DNA from: Rhodococcoides kyotonense
GTDB lineage: Bacteria; Actinomycetota; Actinomycetes; Mycobacteriales; Mycobacteriaceae
Length of the DNA: 64,000 bases
NCBI RefSeq assembly: GCF_900188125.1
Contig: NZ_FZOW01000003.1
Location: 1-64,000, forward strand
Direction: 5' to 3'
The notes under the pieces: model-generated
What the model was told of the DNA's origin: nothing
Databases searched by the model: none
Seen by the model: only the letters and a program-made list of their open reading frames with translations
In this document: in pieces, positions 17,509 to 26,548 of the stretch
Layout: every line of letters begins with the position of its first letter
How positions within the stretch are numbered: the stretch's first letter is position 1
Position numbers and translations under genes: made by a program

Positions 17509-17945
17509 GCGACACACACCTGCGCCGGGCGATCGCGTTGGCAGTCGAAGCGGGCGAGCGTGGCAACCGGCCTTTCGGAGCGGTCCTGGTCGGTGCCGAC
17601 GGAACGGTGCTCGCCGAAGGACGAAACGAGGTCGCATCAGCCGGCGATGTGACTGCACACGCAGAATTGGTGGCCATCCGAGCGGCCTCCACCGCCGAGG
17701 GCGCAACCATGTACGCCAGCGGCGAGCCCTGTCCGATGTGCAGTGCCGCGATGGTGTGGGCAGGGATCGCTCGCATCGTGTTCGGGGCGTCGGAACCGGA
17801 GTTCTCGAAGCTCCTCGAGGGCGGCCCTAGGTTCTCGCTGCGCTGTGCGGACGTCGTCGCCGCGGCCGATGTCTCCATCACGGTCGAGGGTCCGGTCGAC
17901 GAGAGCGAGGCTCTGGTGCCGTTCCGACCCGTGCGTGCAAAGTAA
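17505..17945 (+). CDS. Zinc-dependent nucleoside/nucleobase deaminase
   Basis: 146 aa. The cytidine-deaminase fold is clear: HAELVAI (zinc His and catalytic Glu) near residue 46 and PCPMCSAAM (two zinc Cys) near residue 76. NRPFGAVLV near the N terminus resembles guanine deaminase and TadA-like proteins. Given the transporter operon, a free nucleobase or nucleoside is the likely substrate, guanine being the best guess. It is the last gene of the operon; a hairpin overlaps its stop. Confidence 0.85.
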   Translation: MSDTHLRRAIALAVEAGERGNRPFGAVLVGADGTVLAEGRNEVASAGDVTAHAELVAIRAASTAEGATMYASGEPCPMCSAAMVWAGIARIVFGASEPEFSKLLEGGPRFSLRCADVVAAADVSITVEGPVDESEALVPFRPVRAK

Positions 17946-17973
17946 CAGCCGGATACAACTACGCACGCACGGG
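17928..17973 (+). terminator. Terminator-like 11-bp hairpin
   Basis: CCCGTGCGTGC (17928-17938) pairs perfectly with GCACGCACGGG (17963-17973). The stem starts inside the last codons of the deaminase gene and closes the six-gene operon. Confidence 0.6.
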
Positions 17974-18026
17974 CGCCGCAGGCGCACTGTTACCGTCGAG
18001 AGATCTCGTGACGAGGGAGAGCTTCT

Positions 18027-19583
18027 GTGGAACTGGTACGTGCGCAGATCGCTCAATCATGGCAACGCGCCCGACTGAGTGGTCTCGATCCGACGGGCAC
18101 GCTGGAGGACTTCAGCGTGTCCGAGGTCGATCGCCGATCCCGACTGCTCTCCGCCGCCGACCCGATTCTCGACCGCATGGAAAGCGTCCTGACGGGCAAC
18201 GGCTACTGCGTCATCCTCGCCGATCGCGACGCCAAACTCGTCGACATGCGGTTCGGCAACAAGGCAGCCCGCGAGCTGGTGACGGGGACGGGCGCGGTGG
18301 TCGGCCGACCGTTCACCGAGACGACGTCGGGAACCAATTCGATTGCGACGGTCTACGAGCTTCGCGCCCCCATCGCCGTACGCGGCGACGAGCACTACAT
18401 GGAGTCGATGAAGCAGTTCAGCTGCTACGGATATCCGATTCTCCACCCGATCACCCGACGCATCGAAGGTGTCCTCGACATCACTTTCCTTGCAGCTCAA
18501 GATAACCCACTGCTCGAACCGATGCTCGTGCATGCGGTCTCGGACATCCAGGGCCGCCTACTCGAGGAAACTCGGTGGAGCGAGCAACTCCTGTTCGGCG
18601 CATTTCAACGCGCCTCTGCACGCAGACGCGGCGCACCCGCAATAGCGATCGCCGACGAGATCCTGCTCGAGAACACCAGCGCGGGCAAACTGCTCGACGC
18701 CGTCGACCATGCGGCCCTCCGCGCGCTGGCCGACGACCCGGTGCACCGCCAAGGCGTCGTACGGTCGATGACGCTCAGTTCCGGGCTGCAGGCGACGGTC
18801 CGGTGGGATCGGCCGGCGTCGGGAGCGGGAATCGTCATCGAGATCGATCCGCAGGAGAAGCCGCCGAGGGCTTCCGTCACGTCGACCCGGGCACGAGCAA
18901 CCGTCTGCGTATCCGGCGAACCAGGCACAGGCCGAACTCGAACACTGTCCGATATTGCCGGCGCAGCAACATTTTTCGATTCCTGCGATCTCATGGATTC
19001 GGATCCTGCCGAGTGGCTCGCACGCGTCGGCGACGCTCTTGCCGATGCAGACGCTTCGGTCGTCGTCGAGAATGTTCATCTTCTGCCTGCCGCCGTCGCA
19101 CGTAGTCTCTACACGAAGCTGACGTCAGCCGATGCGTGGTTCGCACTGTCCACGACGCCCGACGCGACGGGTGAGCATCGCAGGTTGCTGACGGCATGCG
19201 CGTCGACGATCGATCTGTTGCCGTTGCGCTCTCGCAAGCACGAGATCCCCGATCTCGTGCGAGGCTTCCTGCCTGGTAACCGAAGGTTCACCCCGACCGC
19301 GATGGCCAAACTGATCAACTACGACTGGCCCGGCAACCTCGGCGAACTCCGGGCCGAGATCACCGAGGTCGCGGCGAAGCGGTCGGTCGGAGACATCACC
19401 GACCGGGATCTGATCCGCCCGAGGTCCGTGGACTCGTCGCTCAACGTTCTCGACGCGGCAACCAAGACGGCGATCGTCGCCGAACTCGCGCGCAACGGGG
19501 GCAACAAGCGCAGTACCGCCGACGCGTTGCACATGAGCCGCACGACGCTCTACAAGCGCATGAAGGAACTCGGCATCCACTGA
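18027..19583 (+). CDS. AcoR-like GAF/Fis activator with degenerate AAA+ domain
   Basis: 518 aa. The opening QSWQRARLSGLDP and the GAF region (about 50-200) match AcoR-type activators. The central domain keeps only a remnant P-loop, GEPGTGRTR, and shows no GAFTGA sigma54-contact loop. The Fis helix-turn-helix is at the C terminus (NGGNKRSTADALHMSRTTLYK). Such truncated versions are common in actinomycetes, which lack sigma54, and probably act with sigma70-type polymerase. The aldehyde and alcohol dehydrogenase genes just downstream are the likely targets. GTG start. Confidence 0.85.
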   Translation: MELVRAQIAQSWQRARLSGLDPTGTLEDFSVSEVDRRSRLLSAADPILDRMESVLTGNGYCVILADRDAKLVDMRFGNKAARELVTGTGAVVGRPFTETTSGTNSIATVYELRAPIAVRGDEHYMESMKQFSCYGYPILHPITRRIEGVLDITFLAAQDNPLLEPMLVHAVSDIQGRLLEETRWSEQLLFGAFQRASARRRGAPAIAIADEILLENTSAGKLLDAVDHAALRALADDPVHRQGVVRSMTLSSGLQATVRWDRPASGAGIVIEIDPQEKPPRASVTSTRARATVCVSGEPGTGRTRTLSDIAGAATFFDSCDLMDSDPAEWLARVGDALADADASVVVENVHLLPAAVARSLYTKLTSADAWFALSTTPDATGEHRRLLTACASTIDLLPLRSRKHEIPDLVRGFLPGNRRFTPTAMAKLINYDWPGNLGELRAEITEVAAKRSVGDITDRDLIRPRSVDSSLNVLDAATKTAIVAELARNGGNKRSTADALHMSRTTLYKRMKELGIH

Positions 19584-19636
19584 AATCGTCCAGAATCTGA
19601 ACACTCCGGCTTAGTGATGCAGGTCACTATGTATGC

Positions 19637-21094
19637 ATGGATACGGATACAGCAATACATGCGGAGTCGCTGTTCATCGGCGGTGAGTGGGTCCCACCGA
19701 GTTCGTCGGCACGGATCGACGTGCGGTCGGCCAGTACCGAGCAGGTCATCGGTTCGGTACCCGAGGCGCAGGAGGCGGACGTCGACGCAGCGGTCACCGC
19801 GGCCCGTCGCGCATTCGCCGATCCCGACGGCTGGAGCCAGTGGGAACCGTCGCGCCGCGCCGACGCACTCGACCGCCTTGCCGACGAGCTGGAAGCCCGC
19901 GGAGACGAGATCGCCACGATCGTCTCCGCTCAGAACGGCATGCCGATCTCGATCGCGCTGCAGCTCGAAGCCGGCTTCCCCGTCGCCGTGGTGCGGTACT
20001 ACGCCGCCCTCGCGCGCACGGCGACGTTCGAGGAATCGCATCCGCACCTGATCGGCGGAACAACGACGGTACGACGCGAACCGATCGGCGTCGTCGGCGC
20101 CATCGCTCCGTGGAATTTCCCGCAGACCCTCGCGGCGTTCAAGCACGCACCAGCCCTCGCTGCCGGATGCACGATCGTCATCAAGCCCTCCCCCGAGACC
20201 GTGCTCGACTCCATCCCGTTCGTGGAAGCCGTTATGGCAGCGGGAATTCCGGCAGGCGTGATCAACATCGTACCCGGCGGACGCGAGATCGGCGCGTATC
20301 TCGTTTCGCACCCGGGCGTCGACAAGGTCGCGTTCACCGGGTCCACCGCAGCGGGCCGATCCATCGCCGAAACCTGTGGGCGCCTGCTGCGTCCGGTGAC
20401 GTTGGAGCTCGGCGGCAAGTCCGCAGCCATCGTGCTCGACGACGCCGATCTGGACCTGTCGAAGATCGGCGAAGATCTGTTCGGCGCAACGTTCTTGAAC
20501 AACGGGCAGACGTGCTTCCTCGGCACCCGAGTACTCGCGCCGCGCAGCCGATACGACGAGGTGGTCGGTGTGTTCGAGGCGTTCGCGAATTCGCTGTCCG
20601 TCGGTGACGCGCTCGATCCCGCGACGCAGATCGGCCCCATGGCCAGTGAGCGCCAACGAGATCGAGTCGAGGGCTACATCGCCAAGGGCAGTGGCGACGG
20701 CGCCCGGCTCGTCGCAGGCGGTGGCAGGCCCGCCGATCTCGATCGCGGATGGTTCGTGCAGCCGACCGTGTTCGCCGACGTCGACAACAATCAGGCCATC
20801 GCGCAGGAGGAGATTTTCGGCCCGGTCCTGTCGGTCATCCCGTACGGCGACGAAGCCGAGGCCGTACGCATCGCCAACGACACCGACTTCGGGCTCGGCG
20901 GCACCGTCTGGACCTCGGACGAGGAACGCGGATACGGCGTCGCGAAGCAGATTCGCACCGGAACCATCGGTATCAACCGTTACATGGTCGATCCCGGCTC
21001 ACCGTTCGGCGGCGTGAAGGACAGCGGAATCGGCCGCGAGCTCGGTCCCGACGCCCTGCGCAACTTCCAATCAGTCAAGTCCATCTACCGGTAG
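19637..21094 (+). CDS. NAD(P)-dependent aldehyde dehydrogenase
   Basis: 485 aa, standard ALDH length. Visible signatures: GVVGAIAPWNFPQ (cofactor pocket) near residue 152, FTGSTAAGRSI, catalytic Glu in TLELGGKSA near residue 257, catalytic Cys in NNGQTCFLGTRV near residue 290, and EEIFGPVLSVIPY. It oxidises an aldehyde to the acid. Paired with the alcohol dehydrogenase 13 bp downstream, it suggests stepwise oxidation of an alcohol. Confidence 0.93.
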   Translation: MDTDTAIHAESLFIGGEWVPPSSSARIDVRSASTEQVIGSVPEAQEADVDAAVTAARRAFADPDGWSQWEPSRRADALDRLADELEARGDEIATIVSAQNGMPISIALQLEAGFPVAVVRYYAALARTATFEESHPHLIGGTTTVRREPIGVVGAIAPWNFPQTLAAFKHAPALAAGCTIVIKPSPETVLDSIPFVEAVMAAGIPAGVINIVPGGREIGAYLVSHPGVDKVAFTGSTAAGRSIAETCGRLLRPVTLELGGKSAAIVLDDADLDLSKIGEDLFGATFLNNGQTCFLGTRVLAPRSRYDEVVGVFEAFANSLSVGDALDPATQIGPMASERQRDRVEGYIAKGSGDGARLVAGGGRPADLDRGWFVQPTVFADVDNNQAIAQEEIFGPVLSVIPYGDEAEAVRIANDTDFGLGGTVWTSDEERGYGVAKQIRTGTIGINRYMVDPGSPFGGVKDSGIGRELGPDALRNFQSVKSIYR

Positions 21095-21107
21095 AGGAGC
21101 GTTTCAC

Positions 21108-22217
21108 ATGAAGACCAAAGCCGCAGTACTGTTCGAGCCCCACAAGCCCTTCGAGATCCTCGAGCTCGAACTCGACGGACCGGGGCCCGGCGAAGTCCTC
21201 ATCAAGTACACAGCCGCCGGGCTGTGTCATTCCGACCTGCATCTGCTCGACGGCGATCTGCCACCGCGCTTTCCGATCGTCGGCGGCCACGAAGGCTCGG
21301 GCATCATCGAGGAAATCGGACCCGGCGTCACCAAGGTCAAGCCGGGCGATCACGTCGTGTGCTCGTTCATCCCCAACTGCGGTACGTGTCGATACTGTTC
21401 GACGGGCCGACAGAACCTGTGCGACATGGGCGCAACGATTCTCGAAGGCTGCATGCCCGACGGCACCTTCCGTCGTCGCGACAGCAAGGGAACCGAATTC
21501 GGCGCGATGTGCATGCTGGGAACTTTCGCCGAGCGTGCGACAATCTCGCAGCACTCCGTAGTGAAGGTCGACGACTGGTTGCCCTTGGAGACAGCGGTTC
21601 TCGTCGGCTGCGGTGTGCCGTCGGGCTGGGGCACGGCCGTCTACGCGGGCGGTGTGCGCGCCGGTGACTCGGTGATCATCTACGGCATCGGCGGTCTCGG
21701 CATCAATGCCGTCCAAGGCGCGGTGCATGCCGGTGCCAAGCATGTACTCGTCGTCGACCCGCTGGAGTTCAAGCGCAACCAGGCGCTGAAATTCGGTGCG
21801 ACGCATGCCTTTGCGGATGCCGCGTCGGCGCAGGAGAAGCTCACCGAACTGACATGGGGACAGGGCGCGGATCAGGCGCTGATTCTCGTCGGCACCGTCG
21901 ACGAAGAAGTCGTACAGGCGGCGACGGCCGCAATCGGCAAGGGCGGAACCGTCGTCATCACCGGTCTCGCAGACCCGGCCGCGCTGACCGTGCACGTCTC
22001 CGGCACCGATCTGACACTGAACCAGAAGACGATCAAGGGCACGCTGTTCGGTTCCGCGAACCCGCAGTACGACATCGTGCGACTACTGCGCCTATGGGAT
22101 GCAGGGCAGCTGAAGCTCGACGAGCTGATCACCAACACCTACACATTGGATCAGGTCAACGAGGGGTACCAGGACCTGCGCGACGGGAAAAATATGCGTG
22201 GGGTGATTCACCTCTGA
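21108..22217 (+). CDS. NDMA-dependent zinc alcohol dehydrogenase
   Basis: 369 aa, MDR superfamily. Zinc ligands: LCHSDLH (catalytic Cys), GGHEGSG (His/Glu), and the structural four-Cys loop [15 protein letters not shown] near residue 95. NAD-fold glycines: [12 protein letters not shown] near residue 193. The long insertion after the structural loop ([10 protein letters not shown]) and overall similarity fit the NDMA-dependent, mycofactocin-associated alcohol dehydrogenases of actinobacteria, which keep a tightly bound nicotinamide cofactor. Forms an operon with the aldehyde dehydrogenase. Confidence 0.85.
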   Translation: MKTKAAVLFEPHKPFEILELELDGPGPGEVLIKYTAAGLCHSDLHLLDGDLPPRFPIVGGHEGSGIIEEIGPGVTKVKPGDHVVCSFIPNCGTCRYCSTGRQNLCDMGATILEGCMPDGTFRRRDSKGTEFGAMCMLGTFAERATISQHSVVKVDDWLPLETAVLVGCGVPSGWGTAVYAGGVRAGDSVIIYGIGGLGINAVQGAVHAGAKHVLVVDPLEFKRNQALKFGATHAFADAASAQEKLTELTWGQGADQALILVGTVDEEVVQAATAAIGKGGTVVITGLADPAALTVHVSGTDLTLNQKTIKGTLFGSANPQYDIVRLLRLWDAGQLKLDELITNTYTLDQVNEGYQDLRDGKNMRGVIHL

Positions 22218-22223
22218 AACGGC

Positions 22224-22269
22224 CTCGTGAGTGAAAATGTATAGCCCCCTATACATTTTCACTCACGAG
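22224..22269. terminator. Bidirectional terminator, 21-bp perfect palindrome
   Basis: The stem 22224-22244 pairs with 22249-22269 around CCCC; its core GTGAGTGAAAATGTATAG is repeated exactly at 26505-26548. It lies between the convergent dehydrogenase and binding-protein genes and reaches into the end of the latter. Confidence 0.8.
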
Positions 22270-23234
22270 CCGAGGGCTTCGAGCTGCGGACGAATCCGGT
22301 CGAGCGAGTATTCGATCGACGCCTTGGACGGCAGATTGAATCCAACGACGGTGGCGTAGTCCTGCACCGCCAGTCCCCCACCTGCCACGGCCGGCAGCGA
22401 GTTGAATCCGGGAAGCGCCTCGAGGTCGGCCGCGGTACCGCCATTGGGAAGCATGACGACTAGGTCGGCCGTCAGGTCGCTGATGCGCTCAGGACTGAAA
22501 GTGATCCGGCCGCCCATGACGTCGGGAGAGGCCGCGAGGTCGGCCGGGACGCTCATTCCGATGCTGCCGAAGACCTGCGCGGCACCGTCATCGGGATTGA
22601 CGACGGCGACGGCTTGCTGCGTGGCGACAATGTATTGGGCTAGAACAGCAGTTTTGCCGTCGAGGCCCGGATACTCGGCGACTATCCCGTCGGTGAAGGC
22701 CTCACCCTCGGCGATGATCGCAGCGGCGTCGTCCTGACGGTCCAGGATGTTGCCGAGCGTTTCGATCTGCCACTGCCAGCTGTCGACGGTTGCGGCCTCG
22801 GGGAAGACCGTCGGCGCAATGTCGTTCAGCCCCTTCAGCGGATCCGCGGACGCCACCCCGGAGACCAGGATCAGATCGGGGTTCAGCGCGGCGATCTCCT
22901 CGACCGGCGGCGTGGCGTTCATCGAATCGACCGACGTCGAATCGAGCATCTGCGAGTCCTCGGCAAGCCCCGACTGCCATGGGAACAACTTGCGGTCGTC
23001 ACCCTGCGCACCTGCCGCGATGTAACCGACGGGTGTGACGTCGAATTCCGCCAACGCGTCGACCCACTGCTGCCCGAGCGCGACGATGCGCTCCGGGGTG
23101 CCCTCGATGGTCGTCGAGCCGGCGACATGCTCGATGGTGACGGTCCGCGTATCGGCCGACGCCTCCTCCTCGCCCTCGCTGCTGCAGGCGACGAGACCGG
23201 CGACGACCAGGGCGGCAACGACGATTCGTTTCAT
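22263..23234 (-). CDS. Siderophore-type ABC substrate-binding lipoprotein
   Basis: 323 aa. The signal peptide has the lipobox LVAC (Cys 17). The periplasmic-binding-protein class III fold follows: TPERIVALGQQWVDALAEFDV near residue 45, LNPDLILVSG near residue 120, and a long connecting helix. Such proteins deliver iron-siderophores to an ABC importer; no permease or ATPase is adjacent. A DtxR/IdeR-like box lies upstream. The ATG at 23234 was chosen because the signal peptide begins there. Confidence 0.88.
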   Translation of the reverse strand: MKRIVVAALVVAGLVACSSEGEEEASADTRTVTIEHVAGSTTIEGTPERIVALGQQWVDALAEFDVTPVGYIAAGAQGDDRKLFPWQSGLAEDSQMLDSTSVDSMNATPPVEEIAALNPDLILVSGVASADPLKGLNDIAPTVFPEAATVDSWQWQIETLGNILDRQDDAAAIIAEGEAFTDGIVAEYPGLDGKTAVLAQYIVATQQAVAVVNPDDGAAQVFGSIGMSVPADLAASPDVMGGRITFSPERISDLTADLVVMLPNGGTAADLEALPGFNSLPAVAGGGLAVQDYATVVGFNLPSKASIEYSLDRIRPQLEALGS

Positions 23235-23244
23235 GCCGAGGAAG

Positions 23245-23263
23245 TTAGCACAGCCTAGCCTTT
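23245..23263. promoter_or_regulatory. Weak DtxR/IdeR-like iron box
   Basis: TTAGCACAGCCTAGCCTTT matches the actinobacterial iron box TTAGGTTAGGCTAACCTAA at 12 of 19 positions by my count. It is 11 bp upstream of the binding-protein ATG, so iron-bound IdeR could repress it. It also overlaps the end of the upstream acyl-CoA dehydrogenase gene. Confidence 0.4.
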
Positions 23264-24466
23264 GAGATACTTCCTTAGTTCCATTTTCGCGATGGCGCGC
23301 TTGTGCACCTCGTCGGGGCCATCCGCCAAGCGCAGCGTCCGCACATGGGCATACATCATCGCCAGCGGGAAGTCGTTGGACACGCCACCACCACCGTGAA
23401 CCTGAATGGCCCTGTCGATGATCTTCAGCGCCATCTCCGGAGCCGCGACCTTGATCGCCGCGATCTCGGTCCGCGCCTCCTTGTTGCCGACGGTGTCCAT
23501 CAGGTGCGCGGCTTTCAGCGTCAGCAACCGCGTCATCTCGATGTCGATGCGCGCTTCGGCGATCCAGTCCTGGATGTTCGCCCGCGCCGCGACGGGTTTG
23601 CCGAACGTGATGCGCGACGACGCCCTGCGGCACAGTGCTTCCAGCGCGCGCTCGGCGACGCCGATGGTCCGCATCGCATGGTGGATGCGTCCAGGCCCGA
23701 GGCGTGCCTGGCTGATCGCGAATCCCTCACCCGGACCTTTCAATACGTCCTTCGTCGGCACCCGCACGTCCTCGAACAGGATCTCGGCATGCCCTTCGCG
23801 GTCGATGTACCCGAAGACAGGGAGATTGCGGACGACGGTCACGCCCGGCGCATCGATGGGTACGACGAGCATCGACTGCTGCCGGTGCGTCGCGGCGTCG
23901 GGATCGGTCTTGCCCATGACGATCAGGACCCGACAGTTCTTGTGCATCGCGTTGGACGCGAACCACTTTCGGCCGTTCAACACATAGTCGTCACCGTCGA
24001 GAACCATGCTCATCTCGATGTTGGTGGCGTCGGAGCTCGCGACGTCGGGTTCGGTCATCGCGAACGCCGAGCGAATTGTGCCGTCCAGCAACGGCTTCAG
24101 ATACTTTTCCTTGTGCTCGTCGGTGCCGAACAGCGTGAAGACTTCCATGTTGCCGGTGTCGGGAGCGTTGCAGTTACATGCTTCCGGAGCCAGCAGGCTG
24201 CGGCCCATGATCTCGGCGAGCGGCGCGTACTCGAGGTTGGTCAGGCCAGGACCCCACTCGGGATGTGGATGGAAAAGATTCCACAGGCCCCGGCGTCGTG
24301 CCTCGGTCTTGAGGTCTTCGAGTACTTGCGGTTGCGCATGCGGATCACCCGCGTCACGCATCTGTTCGTCGTAGATCGCCTCGGCGGGATAGATGTGCGA
24401 GTCCATGAATTCGAGCAGGTCGGACTCGTATTTCTGTGCGCGATCGGTTCTTTCGAAGAACGACAC
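23255..24466 (-). CDS. Acyl-CoA dehydrogenase family protein
   Basis: 403 aa. Family signatures: [18 protein letters not shown] near residue 135 (FAD contact), GRKWFASNA, and [18 protein letters not shown] near residue 360, the C-terminal FAD/substrate region. It resembles the ACAD10/11-like or FadE groups that handle branched or hydroxylated acyl-CoAs. It is followed 11 bp upstream by an SDR gene on the same strand, so the two probably form an operon for degradation of a lipid or terpenoid. Confidence 0.9.
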   Translation of the reverse strand: MSFFERTDRAQKYESDLLEFMDSHIYPAEAIYDEQMRDAGDPHAQPQVLEDLKTEARRRGLWNLFHPHPEWGPGLTNLEYAPLAEIMGRSLLAPEACNCNAPDTGNMEVFTLFGTDEHKEKYLKPLLDGTIRSAFAMTEPDVASSDATNIEMSMVLDGDDYVLNGRKWFASNAMHKNCRVLIVMGKTDPDAATHRQQSMLVVPIDAPGVTVVRNLPVFGYIDREGHAEILFEDVRVPTKDVLKGPGEGFAISQARLGPGRIHHAMRTIGVAERALEALCRRASSRITFGKPVAARANIQDWIAEARIDIEMTRLLTLKAAHLMDTVGNKEARTEIAAIKVAAPEMALKIIDRAIQVHGGGGVSNDFPLAMMYAHVRTLRLADGPDEVHKRAIAKMELRKYLKG

Positions 24467-24477
24467 GTGAGATCCCC

Positions 24478-25302
24478 TCAGTTGGTCTGGCCCAGCAATG
24501 TGTTCTGGTAGCGGCGCATTCCGCGCAGCCAGCGGTCGTAGTCGGCGCCCTTGTTTCGATACATGTCGAGCACGGTGGCATGCGGAAGTATCAAGAACTG
24601 TTCGGCGTCCATCGCTGCGAGGACGATCTCGGCGACGTCGGACGCCTCGAGCACCTCGCCCGCGGACAACACCGCCTTGGTCGCAGCGATCCCCAAAGCG
24701 TCACCCGAATCCTGGCCTTCGTACAGCAGTTTCGTGTTGACGCCCATCGGGCACAGGCAGCTGACTCGGATTCCGCGGTCTCCGTACGTCACGTTGAGCC
24801 ATTCGGCGAATCCCACGGCAGCATGTTTGGTGGTCGAGTATGTGGCAGAACCGATTTGGGTCAGAAGTCCTGCCGCGGACGCGGTGCTGACGAAGTAGCC
24901 CTCGCCGCGCTCGAGCCACTTCGGGACGAGCAGCTGAGCCGCTCTGATGTGTGCACGAACGTTGACATCGAAGGACAGATCCCAGTCGGTTTCGGTGGCG
25001 TCGAGCCCGGGTGCGCCGCTGATGCCCGCATTCGCGAAATACAGGTCGACGGGCCCGAAGGTGTCCTCTGCCAACGCGACGAGAGCTGTGATGTCCTCGG
25101 TCTTGGACGCATCGCCGCCGAGCGAGACCGCGGCACCGGGGCTGGTCCGGTCGATTCTCGCGACGACCTCGGAGGCCGTCGTCGGATTCAGATCGGATAC
25201 GACGACACGCGCCCCTTCCGCGGCCAGCCGTTCGGCGAGGGCTCCCCCGATTCCGCCGCCTCCACCGGTGACGACAGCAACCTTGCCTGTAACCTTCATC
25301 AC
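24478..25302 (-). CDS. SDR-family oxidoreductase
   Basis: 274 aa, classical short-chain dehydrogenase. [15 protein letters not shown] is the TGxxxGxG cofactor motif at residues 12-19; the NAG motif appears as [11 protein letters not shown] near residue 90; the catalytic YSTTKHA (Tyr/Lys) is near residue 157 and the Ser precedes it. It should reduce or oxidise an alcohol/ketone with NAD(P). First gene of the operon with the acyl-CoA dehydrogenase, divergent from the OYE-type gene. Confidence 0.9.
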   Translation of the reverse strand: MMKVTGKVAVVTGGGGGIGGALAERLAAEGARVVVSDLNPTTASEVVARIDRTSPGAAVSLGGDASKTEDITALVALAEDTFGPVDLYFANAGISGAPGLDATETDWDLSFDVNVRAHIRAAQLLVPKWLERGEGYFVSTASAAGLLTQIGSATYSTTKHAAVGFAEWLNVTYGDRGIRVSCLCPMGVNTKLLYEGQDSGDALGIAATKAVLSAGEVLEASDVAEIVLAAMDAEQFLILPHATVLDMYRNKGADYDRWLRGMRRYQNTLLGQTN

Positions 25303-25368
25303 CCAGGTATATCACCCTGGTCCCATGCCCGAGGAATAGCAGGCACCGGTCGCCGGTTCGCACATGAG

Positions 25369-26499
25369 GTGACCGAAACCGCCGTAACCACGTCAGATCT
25401 TTTCTCGCCGCTCGAGGTCAAATCCTTGAAGCTGCGCAACCGATTCGCGATGGCGCCGATGACACGCGCGTTCTCACCTGGCGGTATTCCCGGTGAGAAC
25501 GTGGCCGAGTACTACCGCAAGCGCGCCGCCGGTGGCACGAGCCTGATCATCACCGAGGGCACGCTCATCCCCGACCCGGCAGCAGGCCCGGACACCCGCG
25601 TCCCCCACATCTACGGCACCGACAGTCTCGACGGCTGGAAGAGCGTCGTCGACGCGGTGCACAGCGAGGGCAGCGCGATCATTCCGCAGCTGTGGCACCT
25701 GGGCGTGCAGCGTGGCTCCGCGCCGCGCCTGAATCCCGACGCGGAAACCGTCAGCCCCTCGGGTCTCGCGCTCGACGGCACTGCCGTCGGACAGGCACTT
25801 CTTCCCGGCGATCTCGAGAAGCTTCTCCAGTACTGGGTCGATGCGGCCGTCAACGCTCAGCGTGTCGGTTTCGACGGCGTCGAACTCCACGGTGCACACG
25901 GATATCTTCTCGACGAATTCTTCTGGGAGACAACCAATGTTCGCGCCGATATCTATGGCGGTTCATTGGAAGCTCGCACACGCTTCCCCGCGGAGGTCGT
26001 CGCGGCCATCCGCGCTGCCGTCGGCGAGGATTTCGCGATCGTCTACCGCTACTCGCAGTGGAAGGCCGATCACTACGACGCCCGGATCGCGCAGACCCCG
26101 CAGGAACTCGAACGCGTCCTCGCACCGCTCGTGAACGCAGGAGTCGACGTGCTGCACCCGTCGACCCGGCGGCACTGGGAGCCGGCGTTCCCCGAGCTCG
26201 CCGGCGTGGAAGGTGAACGCGGACTTGCGGGTTGGACCAAGACGATCACCGGGCTGCCGACGATCACCGTCGGATCGGTCGGCCTGGACAAGGTGTTCGA
26301 CGGCGCATGGGGCGACGACGCCGCGTCGGCGACCACAGGTCTGGAGCCTCTGCTGAAGCAGTTCGAGCGTGAGGAATTCGACGTCGTGGCCGTCGGGCGT
26401 GCGCTCCTCGCCGATCCCGAGTGGGTGAACAAGGTCGAGGCGGGCCGCCTCGACGAGCGGGTCGCGTTCTCGCGGGATCACATCACGTCGTTGAACTAA
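25369..26499 (+). CDS. Old-yellow-enzyme-type NADH:flavin oxidoreductase
   Basis: 376 aa. The FMN-binding TIM barrel is clear: RFAMAPMTRAF near residue 27, QLWHLGVQR near residue 107, and GFDGVELHGAHGYLLDEF near residue 165, where the H-A-H pattern corresponds to the substrate-binding His pair. Enzymes of this family reduce alpha,beta-unsaturated carbonyls, nitro esters or enoates. GTG at 25369 preceded by a GAGG was chosen; the frame is open far upstream in a shadow of the SDR gene. A palindromic terminator follows. Confidence 0.9.
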   Translation: MTETAVTTSDLFSPLEVKSLKLRNRFAMAPMTRAFSPGGIPGENVAEYYRKRAAGGTSLIITEGTLIPDPAAGPDTRVPHIYGTDSLDGWKSVVDAVHSEGSAIIPQLWHLGVQRGSAPRLNPDAETVSPSGLALDGTAVGQALLPGDLEKLLQYWVDAAVNAQRVGFDGVELHGAHGYLLDEFFWETTNVRADIYGGSLEARTRFPAEVVAAIRAAVGEDFAIVYRYSQWKADHYDARIAQTPQELERVLAPLVNAGVDVLHPSTRRHWEPAFPELAGVEGERGLAGWTKTITGLPTITVGSVGLDKVFDGAWGDDAASATTGLEPLLKQFEREEFDVVAVGRALLADPEWVNKVEAGRLDERVAFSRDHITSLN

Positions 26500-26504
26500 T
26501 CCCT

Positions 26505-26548
26505 TCGTGAGTGAAAATGTATAGCCCTCTATACATTTTCACTCACGA
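26505..26548. terminator. Bidirectional terminator, copy of the 22224 palindrome
   Basis: A 20-bp perfect stem (26505-26524 with 26529-26548) around CCCT. The arms are identical to those at 22224-22269 except at the outermost base. It separates the convergent OYE-type and LysR genes, and the second arm overlaps the LysR stop. Confidence 0.8.

Noticed and set aside
22263-23633. Longer 456-aa version of the siderophore-binding protein
   Set aside because: A clean lipoprotein signal peptide begins at 23234, and the upstream part is antisense-frame to the acyl-CoA dehydrogenase gene.
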